From NCBI GenBank assembly GCA_024229395.1, contig JAAESM010000061.1:52435-116434 (forward strand): DNA of 64,000 nt. The letters run 5' to 3'. Within the stretch, counting starts at the first letter, position 1. Every line of letters begins with the position of its first letter. The DNA is from Planctomycetota bacterium (GTDB lineage Bacteria; Planctomycetota; UBA1135). Below, one piece after another: positions 17,436 to 26,850 of this stretch. Below the pieces are notes generated by a model. The model was not told where the DNA came from. It saw only the letters and a list, made by a program, of their open reading frames with translations, and did not search any database. Position numbers and translations under genes: made by a program.

Positions 17436-17716
17436 CGCGGCTCCTCCGTGTCGGCGATTTGCTGCTCGGTCTTGTCACGCTCGAAGAAGCGCATGATGGC
17501 GATGGTGCTGACAAAGTTCACCATTGCATAAAGCAAAGCGATATCGACAAAGCTATTCCAGCCAATCGCATAGCCGCCCACCGCAATCAGCAGCACCGTA
17601 TTGGTGCCGAACATATTGGTCGCGAGCATGCGGTCGTAGGCTGTCGGGCCCATGAAGGCTCGAATCAGTGCCAGGGCCATCGTTACGAGGATGGCGAGTG
17701 CCGCAGCGAGGAACAT
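17432..17716 (-). CDS. mrpF: Na+/H+ antiporter subunit MrpF
   Basis: 94 residues, three predicted spans, with the MrpF/PhaF landmarks RAFMGPTAYDRMLATNMFGTNTVLLIAVGGY and a following helix ending in IMRFFERDKTE. MrpF is a small subunit needed for the stability of the antiporter complex. It overlaps mrpG and begins one base after mrpE. Confidence 0.9.
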   Translation of the reverse strand: MFLAAALAILVTMALALIRAFMGPTAYDRMLATNMFGTNTVLLIAVGGYAIGWNSFVDIALLYAMVNFVSTIAIMRFFERDKTEQQIADTEEPR

Positions 17717-17717
17717 C

Positions 17718-18185
17718 TTAGAGATTCAGTTTTCGAATCCGACCTTCCATCTCGCCTGCGCGTAGTTCTTTGGCATTGTCCTGGGTAAGACAATGCACCC
17801 AAAGGTGATCACGACGGGCATTGGTAGTCAGGGTTCCGGGGGTGAGCGTGATGGAGTTTGCGTAGAGCGTTTTCTTCAGCGGGGTATTGATCTCAGTCTC
17901 TAAACGTGTCCACGTTGGGCTGATGGGCAGATTCGGTGCCCAAATCCGTTTCACGACATCGATATTGGCTTTCACCACGGCCATCATCAGCCACCCAAAG
18001 TAGCCGAACAGACCGGGGGAGATACGCGTAAAACTCGCCTCTCCGTCGACGCGATCCATGCGGCGTAGGAACCAAACCACCAGCAATACCGAAGCTGCTC
18101 CTAATCCCAACAACAGAGCGGTGTAATGCCCTGAAAGGAGTACCCAGAATAGGTACAAAGCGACGGTGAGGACTAGGTAGTACAT
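17718..18185 (-). CDS. mrpE: Na+/H+ antiporter subunit MrpE
   Basis: First gene of the Mrp operon; 155 residues. Two or three N-terminal spans (MYYLVLTVALYLFWVLL...) are followed by the MrpE cytoplasmic domain with LITLTPGTLTT-like sequence (YANSITLTPGTLT) and HCLTQDNAKELRAGEMEGRIRKL, all diagnostic for the family. The ATG at 18185 fits the family start; a longer in-frame reading up to 18215 would add ten hydrophilic residues. A TAGAAT box lies 14 bases upstream. Confidence 0.9.
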   Translation of the reverse strand: MYYLVLTVALYLFWVLLSGHYTALLLGLGAASVLLVVWFLRRMDRVDGEASFTRISPGLFGYFGWLMMAVVKANIDVVKRIWAPNLPISPTWTRLETEINTPLKKTLYANSITLTPGTLTTNARRDHLWVHCLTQDNAKELRAGEMEGRIRKLNL

Positions 18186-18199
18186 GCTAGTGGTTCGCC

Positions 18200-18205
18200 A
18201 TTCTA
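18200..18205 (-). promoter_or_regulatory. -10 box of the Mrp operon
   Basis: TAGAAT on the minus strand, followed by GGCG, 14 bases before the mrpE ATG. The same TAGAATGGC sequence precedes thiI and carB. No convincing -35 hexamer is seen 16-18 bases upstream. Confidence 0.4.
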
Positions 18206-18299
18206 GGCCCGCCAAATGGCCGTTACTTGTGTTCTAATGGTAGCGAAAGCCGATATGTGGAGGGATATGTCTTCTATGTTTTTTCAGTGGTCCAGAGGG

Positions 18300-18305
18300 C
18301 ATAAT
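18300..18305 (+). promoter_or_regulatory. -10 box of murJ (leaderless)
   Basis: CATAAT ends six bases before the GTG at 18312, so the expected transcription start is the first base of that GTG. This spacing supports GTG 18312 as the murJ start. No strong -35 is seen. Confidence 0.4.
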
Positions 18306-18311
18306 CCCGGC

Positions 18312-19865
18312 GTGACAAAAGGGTCCGAGACCGCCGGCGAAGGTCGTCATGCAATGCGTGGTGCATTGCTGACGTCGTTTTGGACTTTGCTGTCGCGAAT
18401 CCTTGGATTTGCCCGCGATGCGTATATGGCATCGATCTTTGGAATGAGTGCTGCCCAAGGCGCATTCAACCTTGCTTGGACCTTTCCGAACCTATTCCGA
18501 CGCCTATTCGGTGAAGGTGCAGTTTCGGCGGCGGTGCAACCGGCACTAGCACGCGCGGAAGCGGAGGAAGGTGAACAAGCGGCCAAGGACCTATACGCCG
18601 GATTCGTGGGATTCCTGCTGACCCTGCTGATTGGCCTGACATTGGTGGGGGAGTTGATCATCTTCTTCTGGCGTGTCGCTTTAGATGACGTGCCGGCGAA
18701 CTTCGAGACACGCCGAACGTTGCTGTTTGCCGCTTGTCTACTCCCTTATCTGGTCCCGATCTGCATGTGCGCGCTGGCCGGCGCCCCGCAGAACCTGAAA
18801 CGTCGCTTCATTCTCACCGCCCTTGCGCCGGTGTTGTTGAATGTGGTTTGGATTGCCGGCCTGTGGGCCAACAGTCAAAGTTTCGAGACCACGCTCGAGA
18901 ACCTGCAATGGTTGTGGGTTTGGATTCTGCTCGGCGGAATCCTGCAGTGGGCGGTGCAATTGCCTGGAGTCTGGGCGGTCGGTTGGCCAATGCGCCCGCA
19001 TTTCGGCGTGGCCAGCAAACGCCTGCGCAGTGCCTTGCGTGCTTTCGCTCCGGCATTGATCGGCTTGGCGGCGCTGCAGATCAGCATGACTGTTGACCAA
19101 GTCCTGATCCGCGCCTTGGTCGGCCCCGACGCCAACAACTACTCCCATTACGCCAACCGCATGCTGCATTTGCCGTTGGCGCTGGTTGGTATCGCTGCCA
19201 TGACTGGTGCCATGCCCATGTTCTCGCGCTTAGCCGCCGCGCGCAAGATGGATGAGATGTCGGTGGCCTTACGACGCGGCTGCGAAAGCAGTCTGCTGTT
19301 GATGTGCGCTGCCGGCGCCGGGCTTGCGGTGTTGGCCCATCCCGTGCTGACCTTGTTGTTCGAGCATGGCACCATGACCCCGGACAAGATCGATCGGTTG
19401 ACCCCAACCCTGATCGCCTATCTGTGGATCCTGCCAGTGGCCGGCGTCAGCGGCATGGTGATCCGCGCGCACCAAAGCCTTGGCTCTTATCGCATTCCAG
19501 CAACTGCGGCGGTGGTAGTCATTCCGATCAACCTGCTGCTGGATTGGTTCCTGCTTCCAATCTACGGAGTGCCGGCGGCGGGTTGGGCAACCGCCATCGC
19601 CATGAGCCTGCAGACCATCGTACTGCTCGCCACGTTATCCAATGTCGGCCTGCGCATCCCGATCGCGCTAACCGCAATCCCATCCTTACTGATGCCGGCG
19701 CTGTTAGCCGGCGTCGGCGCATGGCTGATGCTCCACCATGGTCCAAGCGCCTACACCGTCATCGGCTTGATCCTGGCCATCGGCGTTGGCGTGGTCTGCG
19801 GCGCTGCCGGAGCATGGGTTTTCCGACGTCAGGATTTCGTCGACCTGCTGAAGGCTTTGCGTTGA
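18312..19865 (+). CDS. murJ: Lipid II flippase MurJ
   Basis: MurJ flips the peptidoglycan precursor lipid II across the inner membrane. The 517-residue protein shows the family start pattern (TLLSRILGFARDAYMASIFG), then PNLFRRLFGEGAVSAAVQPALARA and about 14 spans of the MOP superfamily. The start is taken at GTG 18312, giving a 20-residue hydrophilic lead, because a CATAAT box stands exactly six bases upstream. ATG 18354 is the alternative; the in-frame ATG at 18216 would lie inside the mrpE promoter region and is unlikely. It is transcribed away from the Mrp operon. Confidence 0.92.
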   Translation: MTKGSETAGEGRHAMRGALLTSFWTLLSRILGFARDAYMASIFGMSAAQGAFNLAWTFPNLFRRLFGEGAVSAAVQPALARAEAEEGEQAAKDLYAGFVGFLLTLLIGLTLVGELIIFFWRVALDDVPANFETRRTLLFAACLLPYLVPICMCALAGAPQNLKRRFILTALAPVLLNVVWIAGLWANSQSFETTLENLQWLWVWILLGGILQWAVQLPGVWAVGWPMRPHFGVASKRLRSALRAFAPALIGLAALQISMTVDQVLIRALVGPDANNYSHYANRMLHLPLALVGIAAMTGAMPMFSRLAAARKMDEMSVALRRGCESSLLLMCAAGAGLAVLAHPVLTLLFEHGTMTPDKIDRLTPTLIAYLWILPVAGVSGMVIRAHQSLGSYRIPATAAVVVIPINLLLDWFLLPIYGVPAAGWATAIAMSLQTIVLLATLSNVGLRIPIALTAIPSLLMPALLAGVGAWLMLHHGPSAYTVIGLILAIGVGVVCGAAGAWVFRRQDFVDLLKALR

Positions 19866-19930
19866 GTCTTCGTCGGTTTTGGCATTAGACTTATTCAGAA
19901 CCTGGAACATCCAACCGGGTTGACGGTCTC

Positions 19931-22846
19931 ATGAAACCCCTAGCTCTCAGTTTTTTCATCGCTGCATTATCGCCCGTAGCAAGCGCGCACGTTTCCTCCG
20001 CAGCGCAGCAGGCTGAGGCTCTTCCTGCTAAGCAACTAGTGAGCTTGGGAGATGAGGTCCCTTACGCCATCGTCGACACTGGGCAGGATCAGACTTTTGG
20101 GCCCTTCCAAGGACAAGACGGCCATTATCGAGGCCAAGCTCCTAGCTATCGCGACGAGGGTAACGGCACGGTCACCGATCTCATCACTGGCTTGACCTGG
20201 ACCTCAGATCCAGGAACGAAGATGACCCTAGCCGAAGCCATGACGGGGGCGAAGCGCTGTCGCGTCGGCGGGTTTCAGGACTGGCGTATGCCCACGATCA
20301 AGGAACTCTATTCGTTGATCGATTTCCGTGGTGTCGATCCGGATCCGCGCAGCACTGACGTCGGCAGTCAAAGGCCTTTTCTTGACGCCAGCGTGTTCGC
20401 CTTCCGCTACGGCGATCCGGAACAAGGTGAGCGGATCATCGATTCACAGTTCGCTTCCGCCACGCGCTACGTGAGCACCACCATGAATGGCAACAAGACC
20501 GTATTCGGCGTCAACTTCGCCGATGGCCGGATCAAGGGATATCCGGAAAAGAGTCGGCGCGGCGAGAAGACCTTTTTCGTTCTCTTTGTGCGCGGCAACC
20601 AAAGTTACGGGAAGAACGCGCTCGTCGATAACGGTGACAGTACGATCACCGATGCCTCCACTGGTTTGACCTGGATGAAGGAAGACAGCGGGGACAGCCT
20701 TGATTGGCCTTCGGCATTGGCCTTTGCTGACGGCATGGAGTTCGCAGGTCATACTGACTGGCGTCTGCCGACCGCCAAAGAGTTGCAGAGTATCGTCGAT
20801 TACACGCGCTCCCCGGACACGACCGATTCTGCAGCACTCGATCCCATCTTCCGAGCAACCGTGATCGAGAACGAAGGAGGGATTAAGGACTGGGCTTGTT
20901 ACTGGAGCAGTACGACGCATTTGAATTCGCGCGGTTCTGACTCCGCGGTGTACATCGCTTTTGGGCGTTCCCTGGGTTGGATGGACAATCCCCGTGGAGG
21001 CGGTAAGCAGCTACTCGATGTCCATGGTGCTGGGTCGCAGCGCTCCGATCCGAAGACTGGCGACGCCACCAATGTTCCGTATGGTCGCGGTCCACAAGGC
21101 GATGTGGTCCGAATCGCCAACATGGTGCGCTTGGTGCGCGGCGGCGGGGTGGTTGCCACTGATATTGCCGAATCTATTCAAGGAGGGAAAGGGGCCGCCT
21201 TGCCATCCGAAAGGAAGCCTGCGCCATCTGAAGAAGGAGCCCCGGCAGGTTCCAAGCCGCGCTTTATCCAGAGGTTCGATCGTAATGGCGACGGCGAGGT
21301 CACGCGCGATGAATTCGGTGGCTCGGCACGGCGTTTCCGCCTGGTCGATAGCAACCATGATGGGGTAATCACTGCCGAAGAGGCCGAGACTATGCCGCCT
21401 CCTCCAGGACGGGGTGGCTCAGGGATCGAGCCTAGCCCAGATGCGGGTGCAAATTCCGCCACAGACCCCAGCCCAGGGGCGGAACTTAATCCTGGAACGA
21501 GCGCGCCGTCATTGGCTGCCGCCACCGACAAGCAGTTCAACATCATCTTGATACTCGTCGACGACATGGGCTGGACAGGAACTTCGGTGGAGATGGTTCC
21601 TGGCGACGCCTCGACTCGAAGCGATTTTTACCAAACTCCCCAGATTGACCGTTTGGCTGAGGAAGGCCTACGCTTCACTCGCGCTTACGCTCCTGCAGCG
21701 CTGTGTACTCCCACGCGTGCGGCAATCCTCACGGGCAGGACGCCAGCGGAGAATCGCATCACGACGCCCGGCGGCGGCCGTGGGGAAGGGAGCGAACCCA
21801 TGTCGACGCCACGACAGCGCAGCGATATCCCGGAAGAGGATGTCACCGTGGCCGAAGCCCTAAGTGCTGCGGGTTACACTACCGCTCATCTTGGCAAATG
21901 GCATATTGGTCGCGGTGAACCCGGCTCCCATGGCTTCGAAGTGCACGATGGTCCCACGGGTAATCAACCTAGCGCTCGCGCCGATGACCCGAAGGAGATA
22001 TTCAGCCTCACGAGGCGTGCGATCGATTTCATGCGCGAAGCCCAAGCCGGCGGAAAACCGTTCTATTTGCACATTTCTCATTACGCGGTCCATGCTCCCA
22101 GCGAGACCATGCATAAGTCCGAAGCCCTTTTCGCCACGGAACCACCCGGCAGCCACCATAGTGATGTAGCCTACGCCGGCATGACTTGGGATCTGGACAC
22201 TAGCGTCGGCATGTTGTTGGAGGCCGTGCGCGAATTGAAGCTCGAGGGGAACACCTATATCGTCTTCATGTCGGACAACGGTGCTGCCGGCAAACCGCGC
22301 AAACCGAACAACGCCCCGCTGCGTGAGGGCAAAGGCACTCTTTATGAGGGCGGCATCCGTGTTCCACTCTTGATCCGTGGCCCTGGCATCGAGGCGGGGA
22401 CGGCAAGCGGCACTCCAGTTACCGGCTGCGACTTGTTCCCGACCTTCCTCTCGTGGGCGAACATCACGCCGATGCAGCGCGAAGGTAGCAGTTTGGTGCC
22501 GTTGCTGACAGACCAGGCGGACGTCTTCCGTCGTACCGCACCGTTGCTATTCCATTTCCCTCATTACGGATCCGGGCCAAACCAGAAGCCACAATCAGCA
22601 CTGATCGATGGCGACCTCAAGCTCGTGCGTGACTGGGAATCCGGCACCCATCAGTTGTTCGATTTGGCGACAGATTCAGGGGAGCAACACGACCTGTCTT
22701 CCACACACTTGACGGAGTTGGAGAAAATGATCGCCGCCTTGGATGAACGTCTAGTCGCGGCCGATGCTCAGCTCCCTACGCCGAATCCGAATTATGATCC
22801 GGATGCGCTGCAAGAGCTGCCATCACGCAACAAACGTAATCGTTAG
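19931..22846 (+). CDS. Secreted DUF1566 - EF-hand - sulfatase fusion protein
   Basis: The 971-residue protein begins with a signal peptide (cleavage near ASA/HV at about 19). Two DUF1566 (Lcl C-terminal-like) domains follow, at about 70-225 and 230-400, each with the GLTW and DWRxPT-x-KEL motifs. Then come two EF-hand loops, DRNGDGEVTRDE (about 450) and DSNHDGVITAEE (about 474), a Pro/Ser-rich linker, and a complete sulfatase domain (about 537-960). The sulfatase has the metal-binding LVDDMGW at about 543 and the CTPTR formylglycine site at about 591, inside LCTPTRAAILTGR, plus GKWHIG. The substrate is unknown; a sulfated polysaccharide is plausible. A cysteine-type site needs a formylglycine-generating enzyme, which is not in this window. 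Confidence 0.88.
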   Translation: MKPLALSFFIAALSPVASAHVSSAAQQAEALPAKQLVSLGDEVPYAIVDTGQDQTFGPFQGQDGHYRGQAPSYRDEGNGTVTDLITGLTWTSDPGTKMTLAEAMTGAKRCRVGGFQDWRMPTIKELYSLIDFRGVDPDPRSTDVGSQRPFLDASVFAFRYGDPEQGERIIDSQFASATRYVSTTMNGNKTVFGVNFADGRIKGYPEKSRRGEKTFFVLFVRGNQSYGKNALVDNGDSTITDASTGLTWMKEDSGDSLDWPSALAFADGMEFAGHTDWRLPTAKELQSIVDYTRSPDTTDSAALDPIFRATVIENEGGIKDWACYWSSTTHLNSRGSDSAVYIAFGRSLGWMDNPRGGGKQLLDVHGAGSQRSDPKTGDATNVPYGRGPQGDVVRIANMVRLVRGGGVVATDIAESIQGGKGAALPSERKPAPSEEGAPAGSKPRFIQRFDRNGDGEVTRDEFGGSARRFRLVDSNHDGVITAEEAETMPPPPGRGGSGIEPSPDAGANSATDPSPGAELNPGTSAPSLAAATDKQFNIILILVDDMGWTGTSVEMVPGDASTRSDFYQTPQIDRLAEEGLRFTRAYAPAALCTPTRAAILTGRTPAENRITTPGGGRGEGSEPMSTPRQRSDIPEEDVTVAEALSAAGYTTAHLGKWHIGRGEPGSHGFEVHDGPTGNQPSARADDPKEIFSLTRRAIDFMREAQAGGKPFYLHISHYAVHAPSETMHKSEALFATEPPGSHHSDVAYAGMTWDLDTSVGMLLEAVRELKLEGNTYIVFMSDNGAAGKPRKPNNAPLREGKGTLYEGGIRVPLLIRGPGIEAGTASGTPVTGCDLFPTFLSWANITPMQREGSSLVPLLTDQADVFRRTAPLLFHFPHYGSGPNQKPQSALIDGDLKLVRDWESGTHQLFDLATDSGEQHDLSSTHLTELEKMIAALDERLVAADAQLPTPNPNYDPDALQELPSRNKRNR

Positions 22847-22883
22847 CTGGCCACAGAAGCCTTCAAAAAGTCGAAACCTAAAC

Positions 22884-25800
22884 CTAAGCCTTCGCCGGTT
22901 CCGGCACCGTGTAGAAGGACTGCACGCTGGCAACCTTGGCAGTGCCGGCCTTCAGCGCTTGGATTCCTTCGACCGCGGCCATCGCTGCCGACATCGTGGT
23001 CAAGCATGGAATGCCAACCTGATAGGCATCGGAGCGGATCATGCCATCATCGTGGCGCGTGACCTTGCCATGCGGCGTGTTGATAATCAGCGAGACCTCG
23101 CGGCTCTTGATCAAATCCACCACATGCGGACGACCTTCGTGCACCTTGTTGATGCGCTCGACCGGAATGCCATGACGCTTCAGCACTTGGTGGGTGCCGC
23201 CCGTTGCGACCAGCTCAAAGCCGAGATCGCTCAAGGTGCGCGCCACCATGACCACGTTGCGTTTATCCGCATCTTTCACCGTCAGGAAGACCTTGCCTTC
23301 CGTCGGCAACTTGCGTCCGGCTGCATCCGAGGCCTTTGCGAAAGCCATGCCAAAGCTGGCATCGATGCCCATCACCTCGCCGGTGGAGCGCATCTCTGGT
23401 CCGAGGTCGGCGCGTGCACCAGCAAACTTGGCGAATGGGAAAGCCGGAGCCTTCACTGCCAAGTGACTTTCAGGCACGATTTCTTCCACGCCAAGATCGC
23501 GTAGCTTCTGACCGGCCATCACTTGCGTTGCGAAACGCGCCAGTGGCACGCCAGTGGCCTTCGCCACATAAGGCACGGTGCGCGATGCGCGTGGGTTCAC
23601 TTCCAGCACATAGACGGTCTCGCCGCGTACGGCGAACTGCACATTCATCAAGCCGATCACGCCGATTTCCAAGGCCATTGCGGCGGTGGCTTCGCGGATC
23701 TCATTGACGATGGTGTCGGACAAGGTGATCGGCGGGATCACACAAGTGGAATCACCAGAGTGAATGCCGGCTTCCTCGATGTGCTCCATGACCGCACCAA
23801 TGACAACGTCTTCGCCGTCGCAGATGCAATCCACATCAACTTCCACCGCATCTTCAAGGAAACGGTCGATCAACACCGGGCGGTCCGGCGAAGCCATCAC
23901 CGCCTCTTTCATGTAGCGCTCCAGATCGCGGGAGTCATAGACGATCTCCATGGCGCGACCACCAAGCACATAACTTGGGCGCATCAACACCGGATAACCG
24001 ATGCGTTCGGCGATGGCCGAAGCCTCGACCGGACTGATCGCGATACCGTTCGGTGGCTGACGCAAACCCAGCTTGTCGAGCATTTCCGAGAAACGCCCAC
24101 GGTCCTCGGCGCGGTCAATCGAATCGACCGGCGTTCCGAAGATCGGCACACCCGCTTCATACAGACCATTGGCCAAGTTCAACGGCGTTTGACCACCGAA
24201 CTGCACGATCACGCCGTCGGGCTTTTCGCGCTCGCAGATCGACAGCACATCTTCATGCGTGAGCGGCTCGAAGTAGAGGCGGTCGGAGATGTCGAAGTCG
24301 GTCGAAACCGTTTCTGGGTTCGAGTTGACCATGATGGCCTCGTAACCCATGGCGCGCAGCGCCAGCGAGGCATGCACGCAGCAGTAATCAAACTCGATGC
24401 CTTGGCCGATGCGGTTCGGACCGCCACCAAGGATGATCACCTTCTTGCGATCCTGACTGACCGGCACCTCATCGGAACCGAAATCGTAGGTGGAGTAGAG
24501 GTAAGGAGTGGCGGCTTCAAACTCCGCGGCGCAAGTATCGACCAAGCGATAACCAGGCAGCACATCCATCTCTTCGCGCATCACGCGTACGTCGGCTTCT
24601 GGAATCTCGAAGGCCTCGGCCAAGCGGGCGTCAGAGAAACCACGCTGCTTCCACGACAACATCTGCGGCGCAGTGATGTCTTCGGTGTGGATCGATTCGA
24701 AATCGTGGTCGGTCAGCGCAATCTGCTGCAGGAAAGTCAAGAACCACGGATCCACGCCGGACAAACGATAGACCTGATCCACCGTGTAATCCGATTGGAA
24801 GGCGTCGTAAAGGGCGAACAAGCGACCAGGAGCAGGGCGTGCGATCTTGCCAGGCAATTCTTCAGCGCTGAACTCGCGCTTCTTGCCGGAGAAGCCGTTG
24901 CGGCCAATCTCCAAACCACGCAAAGCCTTTTGGAAAGCCTCTTCGAAGGTGCGGCCGATCGCCATGGTCTCGCCCACGGACTTCATCTGCGTACCCAAAG
25001 TGCTATCGGCAAGCGGGAACTTCTCGAAGGCGAAGCGCGGCATCTTCACCACCACATAGTCAATGCTCGGCTCGAAACAAGCCGGCGTGACCTTGGTGAT
25101 GTCGTTGTCGATTTCATCAAGCGTGTAGCCCACGGCCAACTTGGCTGCGAACTTGGCGATCGGGAAACCAGTGGCTTTACTGGCCAAGGCCGACGACCGT
25201 GAAACCCGCGGGTTCATCTCGATTACCAGCAAATCGCCGTTCTCTGGATTGACGGTGAACTGCACATTGGAACCGCCAGTCTCGACACCGATCTCGCGCA
25301 TGATGTCGAAGGATGCATCACGCATCTTCTGGAACTCGCGGTCGGTCAACGTTTGCGACGGCGCCACCGTGATCGAATCGCCGGTGTGCACGCCCATCGG
25401 ATCGAGGTTCTCGATCGAACACACGATCACGCAGTTGTCCTTGCGATCGCGCATGACCTCCATCTCGAATTCCTTCCAACCGACGAGACTCTTCTCGACC
25501 AGCACTTCATCGACCGGGCTCAGGCGCAGGCCGCGAGCCACAATCGTTTCATACTCCTCAAGGTTGTAAGCAATGCCGCCGCCGGAACCACCCATGGTGA
25601 AGGCCGGGCGAATCACGCATGGAAGGCCAATGACCTCCATGGCGTCGCGAGCTTCACGCATATTGCGTGCGATTTCCGATGGGGCGGAGTTCAAGCCGAT
25701 AGCATCCATGGCCTGGCGGAACTCGTCGCGGTCTTCGGCCTTGCGGATCACTGCGGCTTTGGCACCGATCATCTCGCAGCCGAATTTCTCCAGCGTGCCG

Positions 25801-26114
25801 TCTTCGGCTAACGCTAGACCGACGTTCAACGCGGTCTGTCCGCCGAGTGTGGGCAGGATGGCGCAAGGCCGTTCCTTCTCGATCACTTTGGCGACGAACT
25901 CCGGCGTGATGGGCTCGATGTAGGTGACATCGGCCATCTCCGGATCGGTCATGATGGTCGCCGGATTTGAGTTGACCAGGATAATCCTGAACCCGTCTTC
26001 CTTCAGCGCTTTGATCGCTTGGGTGCCGGAATAGTCGAACTCGCAGGCCTGTCCAATGACAATTGGGCCTGAACCGAGGATGAGGATGGATTCTAGGTCA
26101 GTTCGTCGGGGCAT
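22884..26114 (-). CDS. carB: Carbamoyl-phosphate synthase large subunit
   Basis: CarB makes carbamoyl phosphate from bicarbonate, ammonia and two ATP for arginine and pyrimidine synthesis. The 1076-residue protein shows the two homologous ATP-grasp halves, each with its own [15 protein letters not shown] or [19 protein letters not shown] loop, an oligomerisation region between them, and the C-terminal MGS-like allosteric domain (about 935-1065, [32 protein letters not shown] region). The ATG at 26114 matches the family start [17 protein letters not shown]. The glutaminase subunit carA is not nearby. A TAGAAT box lies 20 bases upstream. Confidence 0.97.
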   Translation of the reverse strand: MPRRTDLESILILGSGPIVIGQACEFDYSGTQAIKALKEDGFRIILVNSNPATIMTDPEMADVTYIEPITPEFVAKVIEKERPCAILPTLGGQTALNVGLALAEDGTLEKFGCEMIGAKAAVIRKAEDRDEFRQAMDAIGLNSAPSEIARNMREARDAMEVIGLPCVIRPAFTMGGSGGGIAYNLEEYETIVARGLRLSPVDEVLVEKSLVGWKEFEMEVMRDRKDNCVIVCSIENLDPMGVHTGDSITVAPSQTLTDREFQKMRDASFDIMREIGVETGGSNVQFTVNPENGDLLVIEMNPRVSRSSALASKATGFPIAKFAAKLAVGYTLDEIDNDITKVTPACFEPSIDYVVVKMPRFAFEKFPLADSTLGTQMKSVGETMAIGRTFEEAFQKALRGLEIGRNGFSGKKREFSAEELPGKIARPAPGRLFALYDAFQSDYTVDQVYRLSGVDPWFLTFLQQIALTDHDFESIHTEDITAPQMLSWKQRGFSDARLAEAFEIPEADVRVMREEMDVLPGYRLVDTCAAEFEAATPYLYSTYDFGSDEVPVSQDRKKVIILGGGPNRIGQGIEFDYCCVHASLALRAMGYEAIMVNSNPETVSTDFDISDRLYFEPLTHEDVLSICEREKPDGVIVQFGGQTPLNLANGLYEAGVPIFGTPVDSIDRAEDRGRFSEMLDKLGLRQPPNGIAISPVEASAIAERIGYPVLMRPSYVLGGRAMEIVYDSRDLERYMKEAVMASPDRPVLIDRFLEDAVEVDVDCICDGEDVVIGAVMEHIEEAGIHSGDSTCVIPPITLSDTIVNEIREATAAMALEIGVIGLMNVQFAVRGETVYVLEVNPRASRTVPYVAKATGVPLARFATQVMAGQKLRDLGVEEIVPESHLAVKAPAFPFAKFAGARADLGPEMRSTGEVMGIDASFGMAFAKASDAAGRKLPTEGKVFLTVKDADKRNVVMVARTLSDLGFELVATGGTHQVLKRHGIPVERINKVHEGRPHVVDLIKSREVSLIINTPHGKVTRHDDGMIRSDAYQVGIPCLTTMSAAMAAVEGIQALKAGTAKVASVQSFYTVPEPAKA

Positions 26115-26134
26115 GACGCGCTCAGAGTTGCGCC

Positions 26135-26163
26135 ATTCTAGCCGCGCGGCGGTCGGCGGAAAG
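26135..26163 (-). promoter_or_regulatory. carB promoter
   Basis: TAGAAT (26135-26140) followed by GGCGC, with CTTTCC (26158-26163) 17 bases upstream as a possible -35. The same CTTTCC element precedes the tRNA-Val -10 box. Confidence 0.45.
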
Positions 26164-26212
26164 CCATTCCACGCCAGCACAAATCCAGCATAGCCTCACT
26201 GGAAATAGGCCC

Positions 26213-26218
26213 TAAACT
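26213..26218 (+). promoter_or_regulatory. -10 box of the HD-domain gene (leaderless)
   Basis: TAAACT ends six bases before the ATG at 26225, placing the expected transcription start at the A of the start codon. It argues for ATG 26225 over the in-frame GTG at 26219. Confidence 0.45.
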
Positions 26219-26224
26219 GTGCCG

Positions 26225-26806
26225 ATGAACGAGACTACCGGACTTACTCGTGAGGCCGCATGGCAGCATCTAACTGATTGGACGCCGTCGGAAGCGTTGC
26301 GACGCCATGCTCGCGCCGTGGAAGTGTGTATGCGCGCCGCCGCCCTCGAATACGGGGCTGGCGAGTCCGATGTGGAGCAGTGGGGCTTGGCCGGCATGCT
26401 GCACGACGCCGATTATGACCAGTGGCCAGAAGAACACCCCAAGCGGATTGTTGCCTGGCTGGAAGAACGCGGCGAGGCGGAAGTGGCTCATGCCGTCAGC
26501 GCCCACTACACCCGATGGGGTGTGAGTTACGACACGCTGTTGGACAAGGCGCTACTCGCTTGCGATGAACTCACCGGCTTGGTGATGGCTTGTTGTTATG
26601 TGCGCCCGGATGGCGTGAGTTCGATCAAGGTCAAGAGCGTGATGAAGAAGATCAAGGACAAGAAGTTCGCCGCTGGTGTGGATCGCTTCGAGGTTCAAGA
26701 AGGTGTGCGTTTGCTCGGTGTGGAGTTACGCGATCACGTCGAGTTCATCATCGGCGCAATCCAACCCTTCGCGGCCGAACTCGGCATCGAAGGCACCGGC
26801 GCCTAG
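26225..26806 (+). CDS. HD-domain protein
   Basis: The 193-residue protein has a compact HD fold: His in LRRHARAVEVCM (about 29), the defining HD in GMLHDADYDQWPEEHP (about 61), and a further His in VAHAVSAHYTRW. The spacing resembles small HD-superfamily phosphohydrolases annotated as HDIG-type or predicted nucleotide hydrolases. The C-terminal half has a basic helix, VKSVMKKIKDKKFAAG, of the type seen in these proteins. Substrate unknown. It is divergent from carB and convergent with the three-domain hydrolase gene. Confidence 0.85.
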   Translation: MNETTGLTREAAWQHLTDWTPSEALRRHARAVEVCMRAAALEYGAGESDVEQWGLAGMLHDADYDQWPEEHPKRIVAWLEERGEAEVAHAVSAHYTRWGVSYDTLLDKALLACDELTGLVMACCYVRPDGVSSIKVKSVMKKIKDKKFAAGVDRFEVQEGVRLLGVELRDHVEFIIGAIQPFAAELGIEGTGA

Positions 26807-26850
26807 GGCTTGCCTTCGCTTCGCGGTTGCCCCTGCGGTCCGATTCGCGC

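Noticed and set aside
23523..25202. Open frame of 559 codons on the plus strand opposite carB
   Set aside because: It is the antisense of carB, which matches its family over its whole length. The product is rich in His, Arg and Asp, as expected from an antisense frame, and has no recognisable domain.
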